Assembly (NCBI RefSeq): GCF_003390375.1
Contig: NZ_QUOT01000001.1
Span: forward strand, 1-64,000
Length of the DNA: 64,000 bases
Source of the DNA: Thalassotalea euphylliae
Lineage (GTDB): Bacteria > Pseudomonadota > Gammaproteobacteria > Enterobacterales > Alteromonadaceae
Reading direction: 5' to 3'
Shown here: one piece after another, positions 54,090-63,490 of the stretch
Position numbering within the stretch: position 1 is the first letter of the stretch
How the letters are laid out: every line of letters starts with the position of its first letter
The notes under the pieces: generated by a model
The model's input: the letters and a program-made list of their open reading frames with translations, nothing else
Databases searched by the model: none
Told to the model about the DNA's origin: nothing
Position numbers and translations under genes: made by a program

Positions 54090-54309
54090 CCATTAATTAC
54101 AATAATCTCGAATTAATAAAAACTGCTCGTTGTTGAGCTCTTGACAAGGGTTTTCTGCGTAATAACCACTATAAATATTGGTGATTAACCTCTTGGTGAC
54201 GCGAGCCTTGCCAATTAACGTTCCAGTTAATTTTAACCGGTGAGTTTAAGGTAATGATTTTTAGTGGTAAATTAGCTTCATACCAGAGAGTGGATGAGCC
54301 AAAAAGATT

Positions 54310-54575
54310 AGGGCGTGTTGATCTTTCAGGGTTGTTTTTGCAGCAGTCTGTTTGGGTTTTATACAAGGCGGCACTTGTGCTGTGTAGTCATTCTCCATAA
54401 ATAAGTGCCAACACAGTAGAAAATTCAAACAGACGCTGCCCTGCGGGTTCATCTAAACGCTTCCTGCTCATTGTTGCTCGCTTTTTACATAGAACGACTA
54501 TGCGACAAAGCGAGCGCCGTGATCAGAAATCGTTTAGATTGAACAAAATTCAATCTCGAAAGATCAACACGCCCT
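54310..54575 (-). repeat. MITE-like repeat, copy B (inverted relative to copy A)
   Basis: 266 bp, the reverse complement of the element at 36586-36913 minus its two extra segments. Terminal inverted repeats are AGGGCGTGTTGATCTTTC-type at both ends, and the same AGATTGAA hairpin is at 54536-54556. It lies between the ilvIH promoter and the DUF4136 lipoprotein gene. TA occurs just outside the GGGCG ends, which would fit a TA target site, but this is not so for copy A. Confidence 0.85.
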
Positions 54576-54671
54576 AGTACCAATTAATATAGACACACGA
54601 AACTAGAAAGCACTATTGGTTGTCTAAGGTCTAGTTTAATGTGGGTTCTTGTCGTAAATAGGATGCAAGTT

Positions 54672-55247
54672 ATGAAGATAGTTAAACAAGTGATGTTAGT
54701 CGCATTAGTAGCAGGTTTAGCGGGCTGCGCCAGTACATACAAAGCAAAGGTCAATTTTGACAAAAATGAACAAGTGAGCACGGCAGACTATAAAACTTTC
54801 GCATGGCTGAAAGAGTCGAAAATTTTAGCTGCACCGGCCGATATCAACCCTGTAATGAAAGTGCGTGTTGATGAAGCTATTGAACGAGCATTTGTCGCCA
54901 AAGGTTATACTATGGTTGAATCAGCTCAAAATGCTGACTTTACTGTTTCTTATACTGTTGGCAGTCGAGACAAAGTACGCGTTGATAGCTTCCCAACTGC
55001 TTATCGAGCTGGATGGGGCTGGGGGCGCGGCTACTATGGTGGTTATCATGGCGGTGTGGTGGTTGGCACAGACACGCATGTACGAAACTACACTGAGGGT
55101 AAATTAGCGATTGATGTATTTGACGTCAAAACGAAGCAGCCTACTTGGCATGGCTGGGCAGTAAAGCGTATGACGCGCGCTGATAATGACGATTCAATGG
55201 CAACAATCAAAACGGTTGTAGACGAAGTCGTGGCCAACTTTAATTAG
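54672..55247 (+). CDS. DUF4136 lipoprotein
   Basis: 191 residues from ATG 54672 (AGGA upstream); ATG 54663 is an alternative. The lipobox LAGC is at about residues 15-18, so it is an outer- or inner-membrane lipoprotein. The rest matches DUF4136 (VNFDKNEQVSTADYKTFAW, GYTMVESAQNADFTVSYTV), with a Gly/Tyr-rich insert (GWGWGRGYYGGYHGG) and a C-terminal YTEGKLAIDVFD segment. The function of the family is not known. Confidence 0.85.
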   Translation: MKIVKQVMLVALVAGLAGCASTYKAKVNFDKNEQVSTADYKTFAWLKESKILAAPADINPVMKVRVDEAIERAFVAKGYTMVESAQNADFTVSYTVGSRDKVRVDSFPTAYRAGWGWGRGYYGGYHGGVVVGTDTHVRNYTEGKLAIDVFDVKTKQPTWHGWAVKRMTRADNDDSMATIKTVVDEVVANFN

Positions 55248-55300
55248 CGAATACTTATAGCAATTACGAAGGCTTGATATATCCAAGCCGAGTAACATAT

Positions 55301-55327
55301 AAAAGCGTCAACTAAGGCGCTTTTTTT
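55301..55327 (+). terminator. Intrinsic terminator after the lipoprotein gene
   Basis: AAAGCG / CGCTTT stem with a 10-nt loop and a following T7 tail. Confidence 0.75.
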
Positions 55328-55488
55328 ATGTTACTAGAATGATTGATGAAATAGCCGATGTTGTTGAGAAAAGCGCAATAAAAGTGTCGAAAACATAAAT
55401 AATTGGGTGAATTTTCCTTAAGTTTTTAGCAAAAATATGCCAGTGTATAGAACATAAGAACGATAAATAGAAGTACCAAATTCAAGTT

Positions 55489-57042
55489 ATGGATAAGTTT
55501 ATATTTAAGGATGAACCGAGAGAAAATAATGGATTAGCAACGGCAAAGGCCGATAAATATTGGCGCATCCTTATTGTTGATGATGATGAGTCGGTGCATC
55601 AAGTCACTAATCTCGTCCTTGCAGGCGCAGAAATTGAAGGGCGTAAATTACAACTTATCTCCGCTTATTCCAGTGAACAAGCACGAAAACTGCTCAAAGA
55701 CGATGATAGTTTTGCCTTAGCCTTTGTTGATGTTGTAATGGAAACAGACCATGCTGGGCTTGAATTGGTGGAATGGATTCGCAATGAACTGAAAAACCAA
55801 GCAATACGCCTTATTTTACGTACAGGTCAAGCGGGTAGTGCACCAGAAGCTAAAGTTATTAAAGACTTTGATATTAACGATTACAAAGAAAAAACCGACT
55901 TTACCTCAGGTAAAATGATCACTAGCGTATATGCTGGTATTCGCGCCTACCGCGACATTATGACCATTCAACGCAGTTTGGATGGTTTTAAACAATTAAT
56001 TACTGCCACTCACGACTTACTGAAAATTAACCAAATTCGCTCATTTGGCTCCGCTGCCTTGCAACATTTGCTATCGCTAATGAATGTTGAAAGTTCAGCA
56101 CTTTATATTGCCCGAAATCATATCGACTTTGATCAATCGGCATCCAATATGATTATCGCGTGCACGGGTAAGTACATTAGCGAGTCTGACAGTTTGGAAA
56201 GTTCGGCAATTGATGAGCCTATTAAAGCCTTAATTAGTGAGACCTTCGCGAGGAAAACGCATTATAGTGATGATCAGTGTTTTATTGGCTATTACGAAAC
56301 AGGCGAGTCGGGTAACAGTGCCGCCAGTGTGCTTTACATCGAGTTTGAACAAGATGCCGAACACTTTAAAACCAATCTTGCGGAGCTCTACGTTACAAAT
56401 GTTGCACTGATTCTCGAAGGTTTAACGCAGCGCCACGAAATAGAACGAACCCAAACTGAAATGTTGTATTTGGTTGGTGAAGCAATTGAAACTCGCAACC
56501 ACCATATTGGTAGCCATGCCCAACGGGTTAGCTTGCTGAGTGCTTTGTTTGCACAGAAGCTCGGCTTATCAGAGCGCTTTGTGAGTGCTATTAAAATTGC
56601 TGCACCATTACATGATATTGGTAAGGTAGCCATACCTGATCATATCTTAAACAAGCCAGATAAGCTGACTGAGGAAGAGTGGCGGGTAATGAAAACTCAT
56701 GCCACGTTGGGCAGTGAAATATTGGCGCGTTCGAAAGCTAGTATTTCTCAGCTTGGCGCTCGTATTGCACACTATCAGCACGAAAACTGGGACGGCTCAG
56801 GCTACCCTGAAGGCTTGCAAGGGGAAGAAATTCCAGTTGAGGCACGTATTGCCGCAATAGCTAACGTTTTTGATACCTTAGGCAATGATCGTTGTTACAG
56901 TAAAAAGTGGCAAATGGATGAAATTAAAGATCACATTGCAGCACAACGTGGTCTTCAATTTGAACCTAGGTTGGTAGATATTCTGTTTGCTAATTTTGAA
57001 GAATTCGCTGCGATTCGTCAGCAATTTCCAGAAACAGAGTAA
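55489..57042 (+). CDS. Response regulator with DUF3369 and HD-GYP domains
   Basis: 517 residues. The receiver domain at about 25-150 has VDDDESVHQV and the acceptor Asp in AFVDVVME. A DUF3369 middle region (about 165-320) follows. The HD-GYP domain at about 325-510 contains HIGSHAQRVSLL, PLHDIGKVAIPD, THATLGSEIL and HENWDGSGYPEG. It should hydrolyse cyclic di-GMP under the control of receiver phosphorylation. No histidine kinase is adjacent, so its partner is elsewhere. Confidence 0.92.
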   Translation: MDKFIFKDEPRENNGLATAKADKYWRILIVDDDESVHQVTNLVLAGAEIEGRKLQLISAYSSEQARKLLKDDDSFALAFVDVVMETDHAGLELVEWIRNELKNQAIRLILRTGQAGSAPEAKVIKDFDINDYKEKTDFTSGKMITSVYAGIRAYRDIMTIQRSLDGFKQLITATHDLLKINQIRSFGSAALQHLLSLMNVESSALYIARNHIDFDQSASNMIIACTGKYISESDSLESSAIDEPIKALISETFARKTHYSDDQCFIGYYETGESGNSAASVLYIEFEQDAEHFKTNLAELYVTNVALILEGLTQRHEIERTQTEMLYLVGEAIETRNHHIGSHAQRVSLLSALFAQKLGLSERFVSAIKIAAPLHDIGKVAIPDHILNKPDKLTEEEWRVMKTHATLGSEILARSKASISQLGARIAHYQHENWDGSGYPEGLQGEEIPVEARIAAIANVFDTLGNDRCYSKKWQMDEIKDHIAAQRGLQFEPRLVDILFANFEEFAAIRQQFPETE

Positions 57043-57110
57043 ACCAAAGATATGTTACTAATAGTCGATAAAGCCATAGCGTAGATACGCTCAAAGCTGA
57101 GCTAAAAGAA

Positions 57111-57143
57111 AAGGCAATATGATCAGCTCATATTGCCTTTTTT
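57111..57143. terminator. Bidirectional terminator between HD-GYP and RND genes
   Basis: Perfect 12-bp stem AAGGCAATATGA / TCATATTGCCTT with a 5-nt loop, A-rich before and T6 after. It serves both converging genes. Confidence 0.88.
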
Positions 57144-57182
57144 GCATGTGCCTTTTATTGTAATGAGTTAAAGCAACAGGGA

Positions 57183-60100
57183 TTAATCTGCATTCACCAC
57201 TTTTAAATGCATGGGTGCTTCAGTCAATTCATCAATTTCAGTTTCACCGCGATGATCTTTTGCCAACCAGTGATATAAAATGGGCAGCACAATCAAGGTA
57301 AAGAAAGTACCAATCAGCATACCTGCCACCAGAATAATCCCGATGCTATTACGCGCTTCTGCACCTGCGCCAGTCACTAACACTAGTGGGAAATGACCAA
57401 GCACTGTTGCCGCTGTTGTCATTAAAATAGGGCGTAAGCGGGTGCTGGCGGCTGATTTTACTGCATTCAGTTTGTTTGCTCCTTGCAACTGCATATGGTT
57501 GGCAAACTCAACAATTAATATGCCGTTTTTGGCGATCAGACCGATCAAGGTGATTAGGCCAATCTGCGAGTAGATATTCACTGAAGTTAAGCCGACAAAG
57601 GCCAACATTAACGCACCTGAAAGTGCTAGCGGGGCACAACCCAGCAACACCACCAATGGGTCTCTAAAGCTATTAAACTGAATCGTTAAGACAAAGTACA
57701 CTACCACCATGGAAATCAGCAGTACACCAACCATAGTATTGCCTTCTTTGCGCAGTTGACGAGACTCGCCCGCATAATCTACCGAGTAATTCTTTGGTAC
57801 GATATTAGTAGCAATTTGTTCAATGCTCGCTAGTCCTTGCTCTTTGGTTACATGCGGTAAAATACCAGCAAAAATACGGAATGATTTTTGTTGGTTAAAG
57901 GAACCTAAAACACGCGGCGCAGTAATAGCGCGAATACTGGCAAAGCTAGCAACAGGGACAAGTGTGCCATCGGCAGTCGCGATCTGCATACCTAACACAT
58001 CTTCTGGGTTAAATTTCTGCTGATTGCCAACTACCGGGATAACGCGGTACGCCTTGCCTTCGTTGTTAAAACGATTAACATAGTTATTGCTCATTAACAC
58101 GCTAAGCTGATCGTTTACATCCGAGAGGTTTAAACCGAGATCTGCCACTAAGGTTTTATCAATAACTAACTCAGATTGTGGCAAATCGATTTTTAAATCG
58201 GTATCAACAAACATAAAGTTACCCGATTGATAAGCTTGACCAATAATTTGCTCGGCGTAGTTACGCATTGTGCCGTAATCGTCGTTAGTGCGGATCACCA
58301 CTTCTACATCGAACTGGCCAGCCGTTGGCAACGCCGCTGGTAATACCGGCAATAAATTTAGCTCTGAAATTTGACCGAGCTGGCCATACAGTGCTGGCAA
58401 ACTTTCATGCACGCTTTGCTCTCGCTGTTCAAAGCTTGCCAATTCAATACCACCAAAACCGGCATTTTTAGTGAGGATTTGCCAAACAAACTTACCACCG
58501 TCGGTTGCTTTTAAGGTATCAACCACTTGGTTCATATTGTTAGTGGTGTAACTCATTGACGCTTCTGGCGGCGCTTCCACCACCACGTTGATGCTGTTTT
58601 GATCTTCCACAGGCGCTAATTCTTTTTGCGAAAACAGGTAAAACGGCACCACTAATAAACTAAAGACAATGGCGACAAAGATGATTGGGGCTTTGAATGC
58701 AAAAATGCTGTCCAGTAGTTTTAGATACTTGGCTTGTAAGCGCTCAAAACCACCATTAACATTCTTCGTCAAGCGTCCTTCTTTACCACCTTCTGGCGAT
58801 ACATAGGCGCTCATCACAGGTGACAGGGTAATTGCCACTAGGCCAGAAATTAAAACGGCAACTGCTAGGGTAAAAGCGAATTCACGAAATAGATAACCAG
58901 TTAAGCCAGATAAGAAACCAATCGGCGCGTAAACCGCTGCGAGCGTAAGTGTCATGGCAATTACCGGCACTAATAATTGACGTGAGCTAATCAGTGCGGC
59001 GTTGAATCGTGATTTACCTTCCCGCATATGGCGAGCGACATTTTCTACAACGACAATAGCGTCATCAACCACTAACCCCACAGTAAGCACAATTGCCAGT
59101 ATGGTCAGCAGGTTGAGGGAAAAGCCCATCAGCGACATAACGGCAATAGCACCTAAAATTGAAATAGGAATAGTGATCAGCGGTACTAGCGCGGTTCTAA
59201 ATGAACCCATCATGGCGATCACAACAATACCAACCAGTAATACGGTTTCAATTAATGTTGTGAAAATCTCTTTAATGGCATCACGCATATACAAAGTACC
59301 ATCGTAGCCAATGTCGATGCTCATACCATCAGGTAAAGTGGTATTTACGCGCTCTAGTTTTTGATAAAGGGCATCACCAATGGAAATTTCATTAGCTCCC
59401 GGAAGCGGCCATACTGCTAAGAAAATCGTATTTTGGTGATCTAAACGCGCGGTGACAAAGCCTTCTTCTTCACCCAATTCTACATAGGCAATATCGCGCA
59501 GGCGAATGGTAGCGCCATCCATTTCTTTGATCACTAACTGCTCGAAATCTTCAACTGTTTGCAAGGTAGTGTTGGCCAGTAAATCAATACGTTGGCGACT
59601 ATTTTCACTATAACCTAAAGTGGCAATGGTATTGTTACCTTGCAGTGCTCGTTGCACGTCGTTGGCGTTAAGGTTAAAAACCGCTAGTTTGTCGGCATCT
59701 ATCCAAACGCGCATGGCTGGGTTTCTGCCACCTTCAAGGGTGACTTTTTGCACGCCGGGTATATCGCTTAATACTGGCGTGATATTACGACTTAAATAGT
59801 CAGTGACTTGGCTACGAGCTTTACCTTCAGCATGCACATTAAGGTAGAAAATTGCGTATGGACTATCAGCACGGCGCACGGAAACAGCCGGATCTTCAGC
59901 ACCTGCTGGTAATTCAAAGCTGATTTGGCCAAGGCGTGTGGTCAGTTCAGCCAGTGCGTCTGTCGTATCGTGATTGAGTTGCAGCCACGCAGTAACTTTA
60001 CTGCTCCCAGCTAAGGTTTGCGAGTCAACATAATCAACGCCGGGCACGGTGGAAGCAACACGCTCAATTGGTTCGGTAACATAGCCTTTAACCACTTCAG

Positions 60101-60290
60101 CAGAAGCGCCTGTGTAGGTGGTATTAATTTCAAGCGAAGCACTTTCAATGCGCGGAAATTGCTGCACTGAGATTTTATATGCGGAGTTAAGACCAGCTAA
60201 AACAATCAGCAGTGATAGCACAATAGCGAGCGCTGGGCGGCTAACGAAAATATCCATTAGCGATGGTTTGTTTTCATGCAGAGCGCTCAT
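57183..60290 (-). CDS. RND efflux pump, inner-membrane subunit (TetR-regulated operon)
   Basis: 1035 residues. RND features include LQ(Q)FPRIESASLEI-type start, VLTVGLVVDDAIVVVENVARHMREG in the proton-relay helix with the Asp pair, and IGLIAKNGILIVEFANHM in the second half. This is of the MexF/VexB-like HAE-1 type exporting drugs, dyes or organic acids. Its ATG overlaps the adaptor stop by 1 base (TAATG). There is no outer-membrane factor in the operon. Confidence 0.92.
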   Translation of the reverse strand: MSALHENKPSLMDIFVSRPALAIVLSLLIVLAGLNSAYKISVQQFPRIESASLEINTTYTGASAEVVKGYVTEPIERVASTVPGVDYVDSQTLAGSSKVTAWLQLNHDTTDALAELTTRLGQISFELPAGAEDPAVSVRRADSPYAIFYLNVHAEGKARSQVTDYLSRNITPVLSDIPGVQKVTLEGGRNPAMRVWIDADKLAVFNLNANDVQRALQGNNTIATLGYSENSRQRIDLLANTTLQTVEDFEQLVIKEMDGATIRLRDIAYVELGEEEGFVTARLDHQNTIFLAVWPLPGANEISIGDALYQKLERVNTTLPDGMSIDIGYDGTLYMRDAIKEIFTTLIETVLLVGIVVIAMMGSFRTALVPLITIPISILGAIAVMSLMGFSLNLLTILAIVLTVGLVVDDAIVVVENVARHMREGKSRFNAALISSRQLLVPVIAMTLTLAAVYAPIGFLSGLTGYLFREFAFTLAVAVLISGLVAITLSPVMSAYVSPEGGKEGRLTKNVNGGFERLQAKYLKLLDSIFAFKAPIIFVAIVFSLLVVPFYLFSQKELAPVEDQNSINVVVEAPPEASMSYTTNNMNQVVDTLKATDGGKFVWQILTKNAGFGGIELASFEQREQSVHESLPALYGQLGQISELNLLPVLPAALPTAGQFDVEVVIRTNDDYGTMRNYAEQIIGQAYQSGNFMFVDTDLKIDLPQSELVIDKTLVADLGLNLSDVNDQLSVLMSNNYVNRFNNEGKAYRVIPVVGNQQKFNPEDVLGMQIATADGTLVPVASFASIRAITAPRVLGSFNQQKSFRIFAGILPHVTKEQGLASIEQIATNIVPKNYSVDYAGESRQLRKEGNTMVGVLLISMVVVYFVLTIQFNSFRDPLVVLLGCAPLALSGALMLAFVGLTSVNIYSQIGLITLIGLIAKNGILIVEFANHMQLQGANKLNAVKSAASTRLRPILMTTAATVLGHFPLVLVTGAGAEARNSIGIILVAGMLIGTFFTLIVLPILYHWLAKDHRGETEIDELTEAPMHLKVVNAD

Positions 60291-61429
60291 TAGTTTAGCT
60301 CCACAGTGTTTCTTGGCATTTTTATGAGGGCAGCACTGAGCGAGTTGTCATCGGTCATTTCTGGATACACCAATAGACCCGGGCGTAGCTTAAACGAGCC
60401 TTCGGTGGCGACTAAGGTGCCAACCTCCAAACCAGCAAGAATCACTTGTTCATCACCTAAACGCTCACCTAAGCTAACCACTAATTTTTGTGCACGGTAT
60501 GCCTTGTTATCATCTTGCACTAATTGATAGACAAACGACTCTAGTTGATTGCGAACAACGGCAGAATTTGGCACAACGACGACTTGTTGTGCTTGTGCGT
60601 TAATAGTGATTTTCACTAGCTCATTATGGCGAAAATGGGTGGCACCATCGTTGATCTCTGCGCGGTAAATCATATGGCGCGAGCTCGCTTGCATTTGAGC
60701 ATTTTGGCCGACGATTTTGGCAGCAAAACGCTGAGTTTGACTGCTTTTGCCAATGGCGGTGACCACGACCGTTTCATTTAAATTTAAGCGGCGTTTTGTT
60801 TGCGGAACCTGAAAATCTACCCAAATATTGGCATCGTCACCGACGATAGTAGTAATAGCAGAATTGCTCGGTAAAAACTGGCCGACTTGGTAGGTATCTA
60901 GGCCAACCACACCGGTAAACGGCGCGAAAATTTGCTTTTTCGCGATAATACTTTGCAAGTTTTCTATGTTGGATTTGGCGATATCCATTTCTGCTTCGGC
61001 TAAATCAAATTCTTGCTGGCTCACCTTATTTTGCTTCACTAAGGTGGCCATACGGGCAAAATTACTTTTACGCAGCTTTAAGGTCGCTTTAGCAGAAGCA
61101 AGCTGTGCTTGCTCTTCACTGGTGTTCAGTGACAACAATAGGTCGCCTTGATTAACTTTATCGCCGCCAGCATAGTTCACTTGGTAAATAATACCCGGTA
61201 GTTCGTTTTGCAATTGCACGATCTGCTTAGCAACGATTTGACCATTGACTTGATAGCTTGGCACATACTCGCGCGATTGGGTGATATGGGTTTTTACTGC
61301 TGCCGATGGCTCAGGGAAAGCTTCAGCCATCGCCATTGCCGCTTGAATTTGTTGGAATTTGAAAAAGCCAAGCCCGCCTATGGTAATAACGATAATTAGC
61401 AGGGCAGTTAGCCAGGATTTAATATGCAT
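60290..61429 (-). CDS. RND periplasmic adaptor
   Basis: 379 residues from ATG 61429, chosen for AGGAAGAG just upstream; the in-frame GTG at 61459 overlaps the TetR stop and is less likely. One N-terminal anchor (LLIIVITIGGLGFFKF) precedes a lipoyl-like domain (IYQVNYAGGDKVNQGDLLL), a coiled coil (ASAKATLKLRKSNFARMATL) and the barrel domain (IFAPFTGVVGLDTYQVGQF). It links the pump to an outer-membrane channel. Middle gene of a tetR-adaptor-pump operon. Confidence 0.9.
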   Translation of the reverse strand: MHIKSWLTALLIIVITIGGLGFFKFQQIQAAMAMAEAFPEPSAAVKTHITQSREYVPSYQVNGQIVAKQIVQLQNELPGIIYQVNYAGGDKVNQGDLLLSLNTSEEQAQLASAKATLKLRKSNFARMATLVKQNKVSQQEFDLAEAEMDIAKSNIENLQSIIAKKQIFAPFTGVVGLDTYQVGQFLPSNSAITTIVGDDANIWVDFQVPQTKRRLNLNETVVVTAIGKSSQTQRFAAKIVGQNAQMQASSRHMIYRAEINDGATHFRHNELVKITINAQAQQVVVVPNSAVVRNQLESFVYQLVQDDNKAYRAQKLVVSLGERLGDEQVILAGLEVGTLVATEGSFKLRPGLLVYPEMTDDNSLSAALIKMPRNTVELN

Positions 61430-61458
61430 TTTGTCTCTTCCTAAAAACTTTGTGTTCA

Positions 61459-62184
61459 CTATCTCAGACCGAGTTTGACTAATAAGGCGCTGGCTTTATC
61501 AATGCCTTCAGGCGTCAGTGGGGTTTGCCATTCATAGCTATTCAGTAAACGAGCAACACTTTTAACAATAAGCGAGTCAGTTGGGGTGGGTTCGCGCAAG
61601 GTGTCGGTACCCTCTGAAATAAGGCGAGTTTGCGTAACACGTTGCACATATTTGTGGCCTTCCATTAGCGCCCAACAGCTTAAATTGATTTCTTCAATCA
61701 TTTGCTCTGTGTTGCCATTAAGCTTTAGCTCGCCACTAAATGCTGCTTTGTGCATACATTTACTAAAAATAGCTTCGCATCGCTCGTGCTTACGTAGCAT
61801 GCGCTCGGTCCATAGTGGGGAAGCGCGGCGTATAACGACTTCATTTGCAGCGAAGCCATCAAGGTCGGTATCAAATGGGTAAACTTGCACTTTTACTGGG
61901 TCGAACAAACCAATCGCGACAATTTTCTCAGGTGTTGTCAAAGGCAGTTCGAATACCTGTTCGAATAGGTTACTCCAGTGCTCAAATAGGCGAGTAGCGA
62001 GGGCAAAGATAATGTCTTCTTTACATTGTACATGCTTGTAGATTGAGCCCATTGAAAGTCCGGCAGCTTTGGAAATTGCCGACATGGTAAAATCTAAAAC
62101 TGACGTTTCGGCAATACAATTTGCCGCCGCATTGAGAATTAATTCTTCTTGCTCTTGCGGGCTATATTTAGGTGCTGGCGCCAT
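61459..62184 (-). CDS. TetR-family repressor of the adjacent RND pump
   Basis: 241 residues. The helix-turn-helix is at about 28-52 (FTMSAISKAAGLSMGSIYKHV) and a ligand domain follows. First gene of the operon with the adaptor and pump, so it is probably self-regulated. An ATTCGAA-N5-TTCGAAT palindrome 135 bp upstream is its likely operator. The ligand is unknown. Confidence 0.9.
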   Translation of the reverse strand: MAPAPKYSPQEQEELILNAAANCIAETSVLDFTMSAISKAAGLSMGSIYKHVQCKEDIIFALATRLFEHWSNLFEQVFELPLTTPEKIVAIGLFDPVKVQVYPFDTDLDGFAANEVVIRRASPLWTERMLRKHERCEAIFSKCMHKAAFSGELKLNGNTEQMIEEINLSCWALMEGHKYVQRVTQTRLISEGTDTLREPTPTDSLIVKSVARLLNSYEWQTPLTPEGIDKASALLVKLGLR

Positions 62185-62318
62185 AAAATTCCTTAAATGT
62201 TAGCAAGCTATCAAATTAGCTTTGCCGTCGAAATTAATTATGTGTTGAGCTTAGTTTTAACTGCTCAAAATAAACGAGAACACCAAGCTAATCCTTAATC
62301 ACACTTCTTTTGACTTGT

Positions 62319-62337
62319 ATTCGAATAAAGTTCGAAT
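62319..62337. promoter_or_regulatory. Candidate TetR operator
   Basis: ATTCGAA-TAAAG-TTCGAAT, a perfect 7-bp inverted repeat with a 5-bp spacer, lies 135 bp upstream of the tetR start. Its size and symmetry fit a TetR-family site. Confidence 0.6.
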
Positions 62338-62490
62338 GCGGTTATTTTAGTTGGTGTCGGTGATTTGTCAATTGAAAGAATTGCTTTTAAGCGCTCACTA
62401 ATCACAAGGGAATAAATAAAAAGACAACTATTTCAATTGGTTAACTGATTAGCTATTAGTTGGAAAAAGTCTATCGCCAATTAATAGCGA

Positions 62491-62510
62491 CAGTGACTGT
62501 CACTGACAGT
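62491..62510. repeat. Two overlapping perfect palindromes
   Basis: CAGTGACTGTCACTGACAGT contains two overlapping 15-bp perfect palindromes: CAGTGAC-T-GTCACTG at 62491-62505 and ACTGTCA-C-TGACAGT at 62496-62510. No adjacent gene explains it. It could be a binding site for an unknown regulator. Confidence 0.5.
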
Positions 62511-62550
62511 AAAGAAAGTGTTTTAGCTTAAACTACAAAGTCATTAACAA

Positions 62551-62592
62551 AGGCAAAAGCTCAGCTTTTGGGAGGCAATTATCGCTGAGCTT
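62551..62592 (-). terminator. Weak terminator of the PEP-CTERM gene
   Basis: On the minus strand AAGCTCAGC / GCTGAGCTT form a 9-bp stem with an 18-nt loop, followed by only a mixed T-rich stretch. It is 24 bp downstream of the PEP-CTERM gene stop. Confidence 0.4.
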
Positions 62593-62615
62593 GTTCGGTA
62601 GGCTAGCGGGATATT

Positions 62616-63284
62616 TTATAGGTAATTGGTGTTATTAAGGGTTTTAGCAATCAATTTACTTTTATGGCATGTCGTTAACAAGGCAAGCAGTGCCAATAGA
62701 AAAATCAATGAAGTTTTGGGTTCGGGTATATCTGTTGGTGGCGCAGTAAATTGCAGGGCATCAATACCAAATACGGCATTTGCATTTGATGAGGTGGTAA
62801 AGCCGGTTAAGGTAAATGAAGTTAAGGCAACGTCACTCGTTACGCCAAAGAAGGTACTGGCATTCCAAATATCGGTAACTGTTAAGGCGTCAGCTAACTC
62901 ATTACCAAGGCTGTCGGTATAGTTTAAGTTGGTTGAATTGAGCTCGTTGACAAATAACCCAAAAGCAAAAACTTCGTGATCAAATTGAAACGTCACCGAG
63001 TTTTTCTCCTTTAGTGTGAGTGCACGGTCACCTTCAGAGACTAAACTGCTGTTTGTTCGATAGCGAATATAGCCAGATTCCACGTCAACCAGCTCTAAGG
63101 CATTATCGTTAAAGCCCTCAAAGGCAAGTGGTGAACTCACTGCCGACTCAAACACCTCTTGGTCGGAATAAATGATTAAGCCGGCATTAGCGCTTAAAGA
63201 AAAAAGGGTAGAGACAAATGCCAAGATACGCAAAGAAGCACGTAACACTTTACTTGGCATTAAACGGTTAAACATCGACAACAT
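62616..63284 (-). CDS. Secreted PEP-CTERM sorting-signal protein
   Basis: 222 residues with GAGGGA before ATG 63284. Signal peptide at about 1-33 (LRILAFVSTLFSLSANAG). The body looks like an all-beta domain of the type seen in many PEP-CTERM proteins (FEGFNDNALELVDVESG, VTFQFDHEVFAFGLFV). The tail IPEPKTSLIFLLALLALLTT followed by a basic end is a PEP-CTERM signal, processed by an exosortase that must be encoded elsewhere. The function is unknown; surface or matrix location is likely. Confidence 0.82.
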   Translation of the reverse strand: MLSMFNRLMPSKVLRASLRILAFVSTLFSLSANAGLIIYSDQEVFESAVSSPLAFEGFNDNALELVDVESGYIRYRTNSSLVSEGDRALTLKEKNSVTFQFDHEVFAFGLFVNELNSTNLNYTDSLGNELADALTVTDIWNASTFFGVTSDVALTSFTLTGFTTSSNANAVFGIDALQFTAPPTDIPEPKTSLIFLLALLALLTTCHKSKLIAKTLNNTNYL

Positions 63285-63490
63285 AAGTCCCTCTATTTAC
63301 GAAAGCTTTAAATAAGTTACCTGAGCCACGGAATCTTTAGCTGAAGTAGCACAAGCCCCAGCAAAAGAAATAGGTCAGATAAAATTGATAACACTAGGGT
63401 AGCGTCAGATTGTGAGGAAAATATGAGTTTAATGAAGGTGTTAATAAAAAATGTTGCCGTTAGCGTTAAAAATAATTACGGAACGGAGGG

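Larger units (their letters stand above)
62185..62550. other. Intergenic region upstream of the TetR operon
   Basis: No gene is supported in this stretch. It holds the candidate TetR operator at 62319-62337 and a pair of overlapping palindromes at 62491-62510, both described separately. The tetR promoter should be here too. Confidence 0.4.

Noticed and set aside
54169..54452. Two short minus-strand frames overlapping the second repeat copy
   Set aside because: They run across the repeat boundary and have no coding features; explained by the repeat itself.
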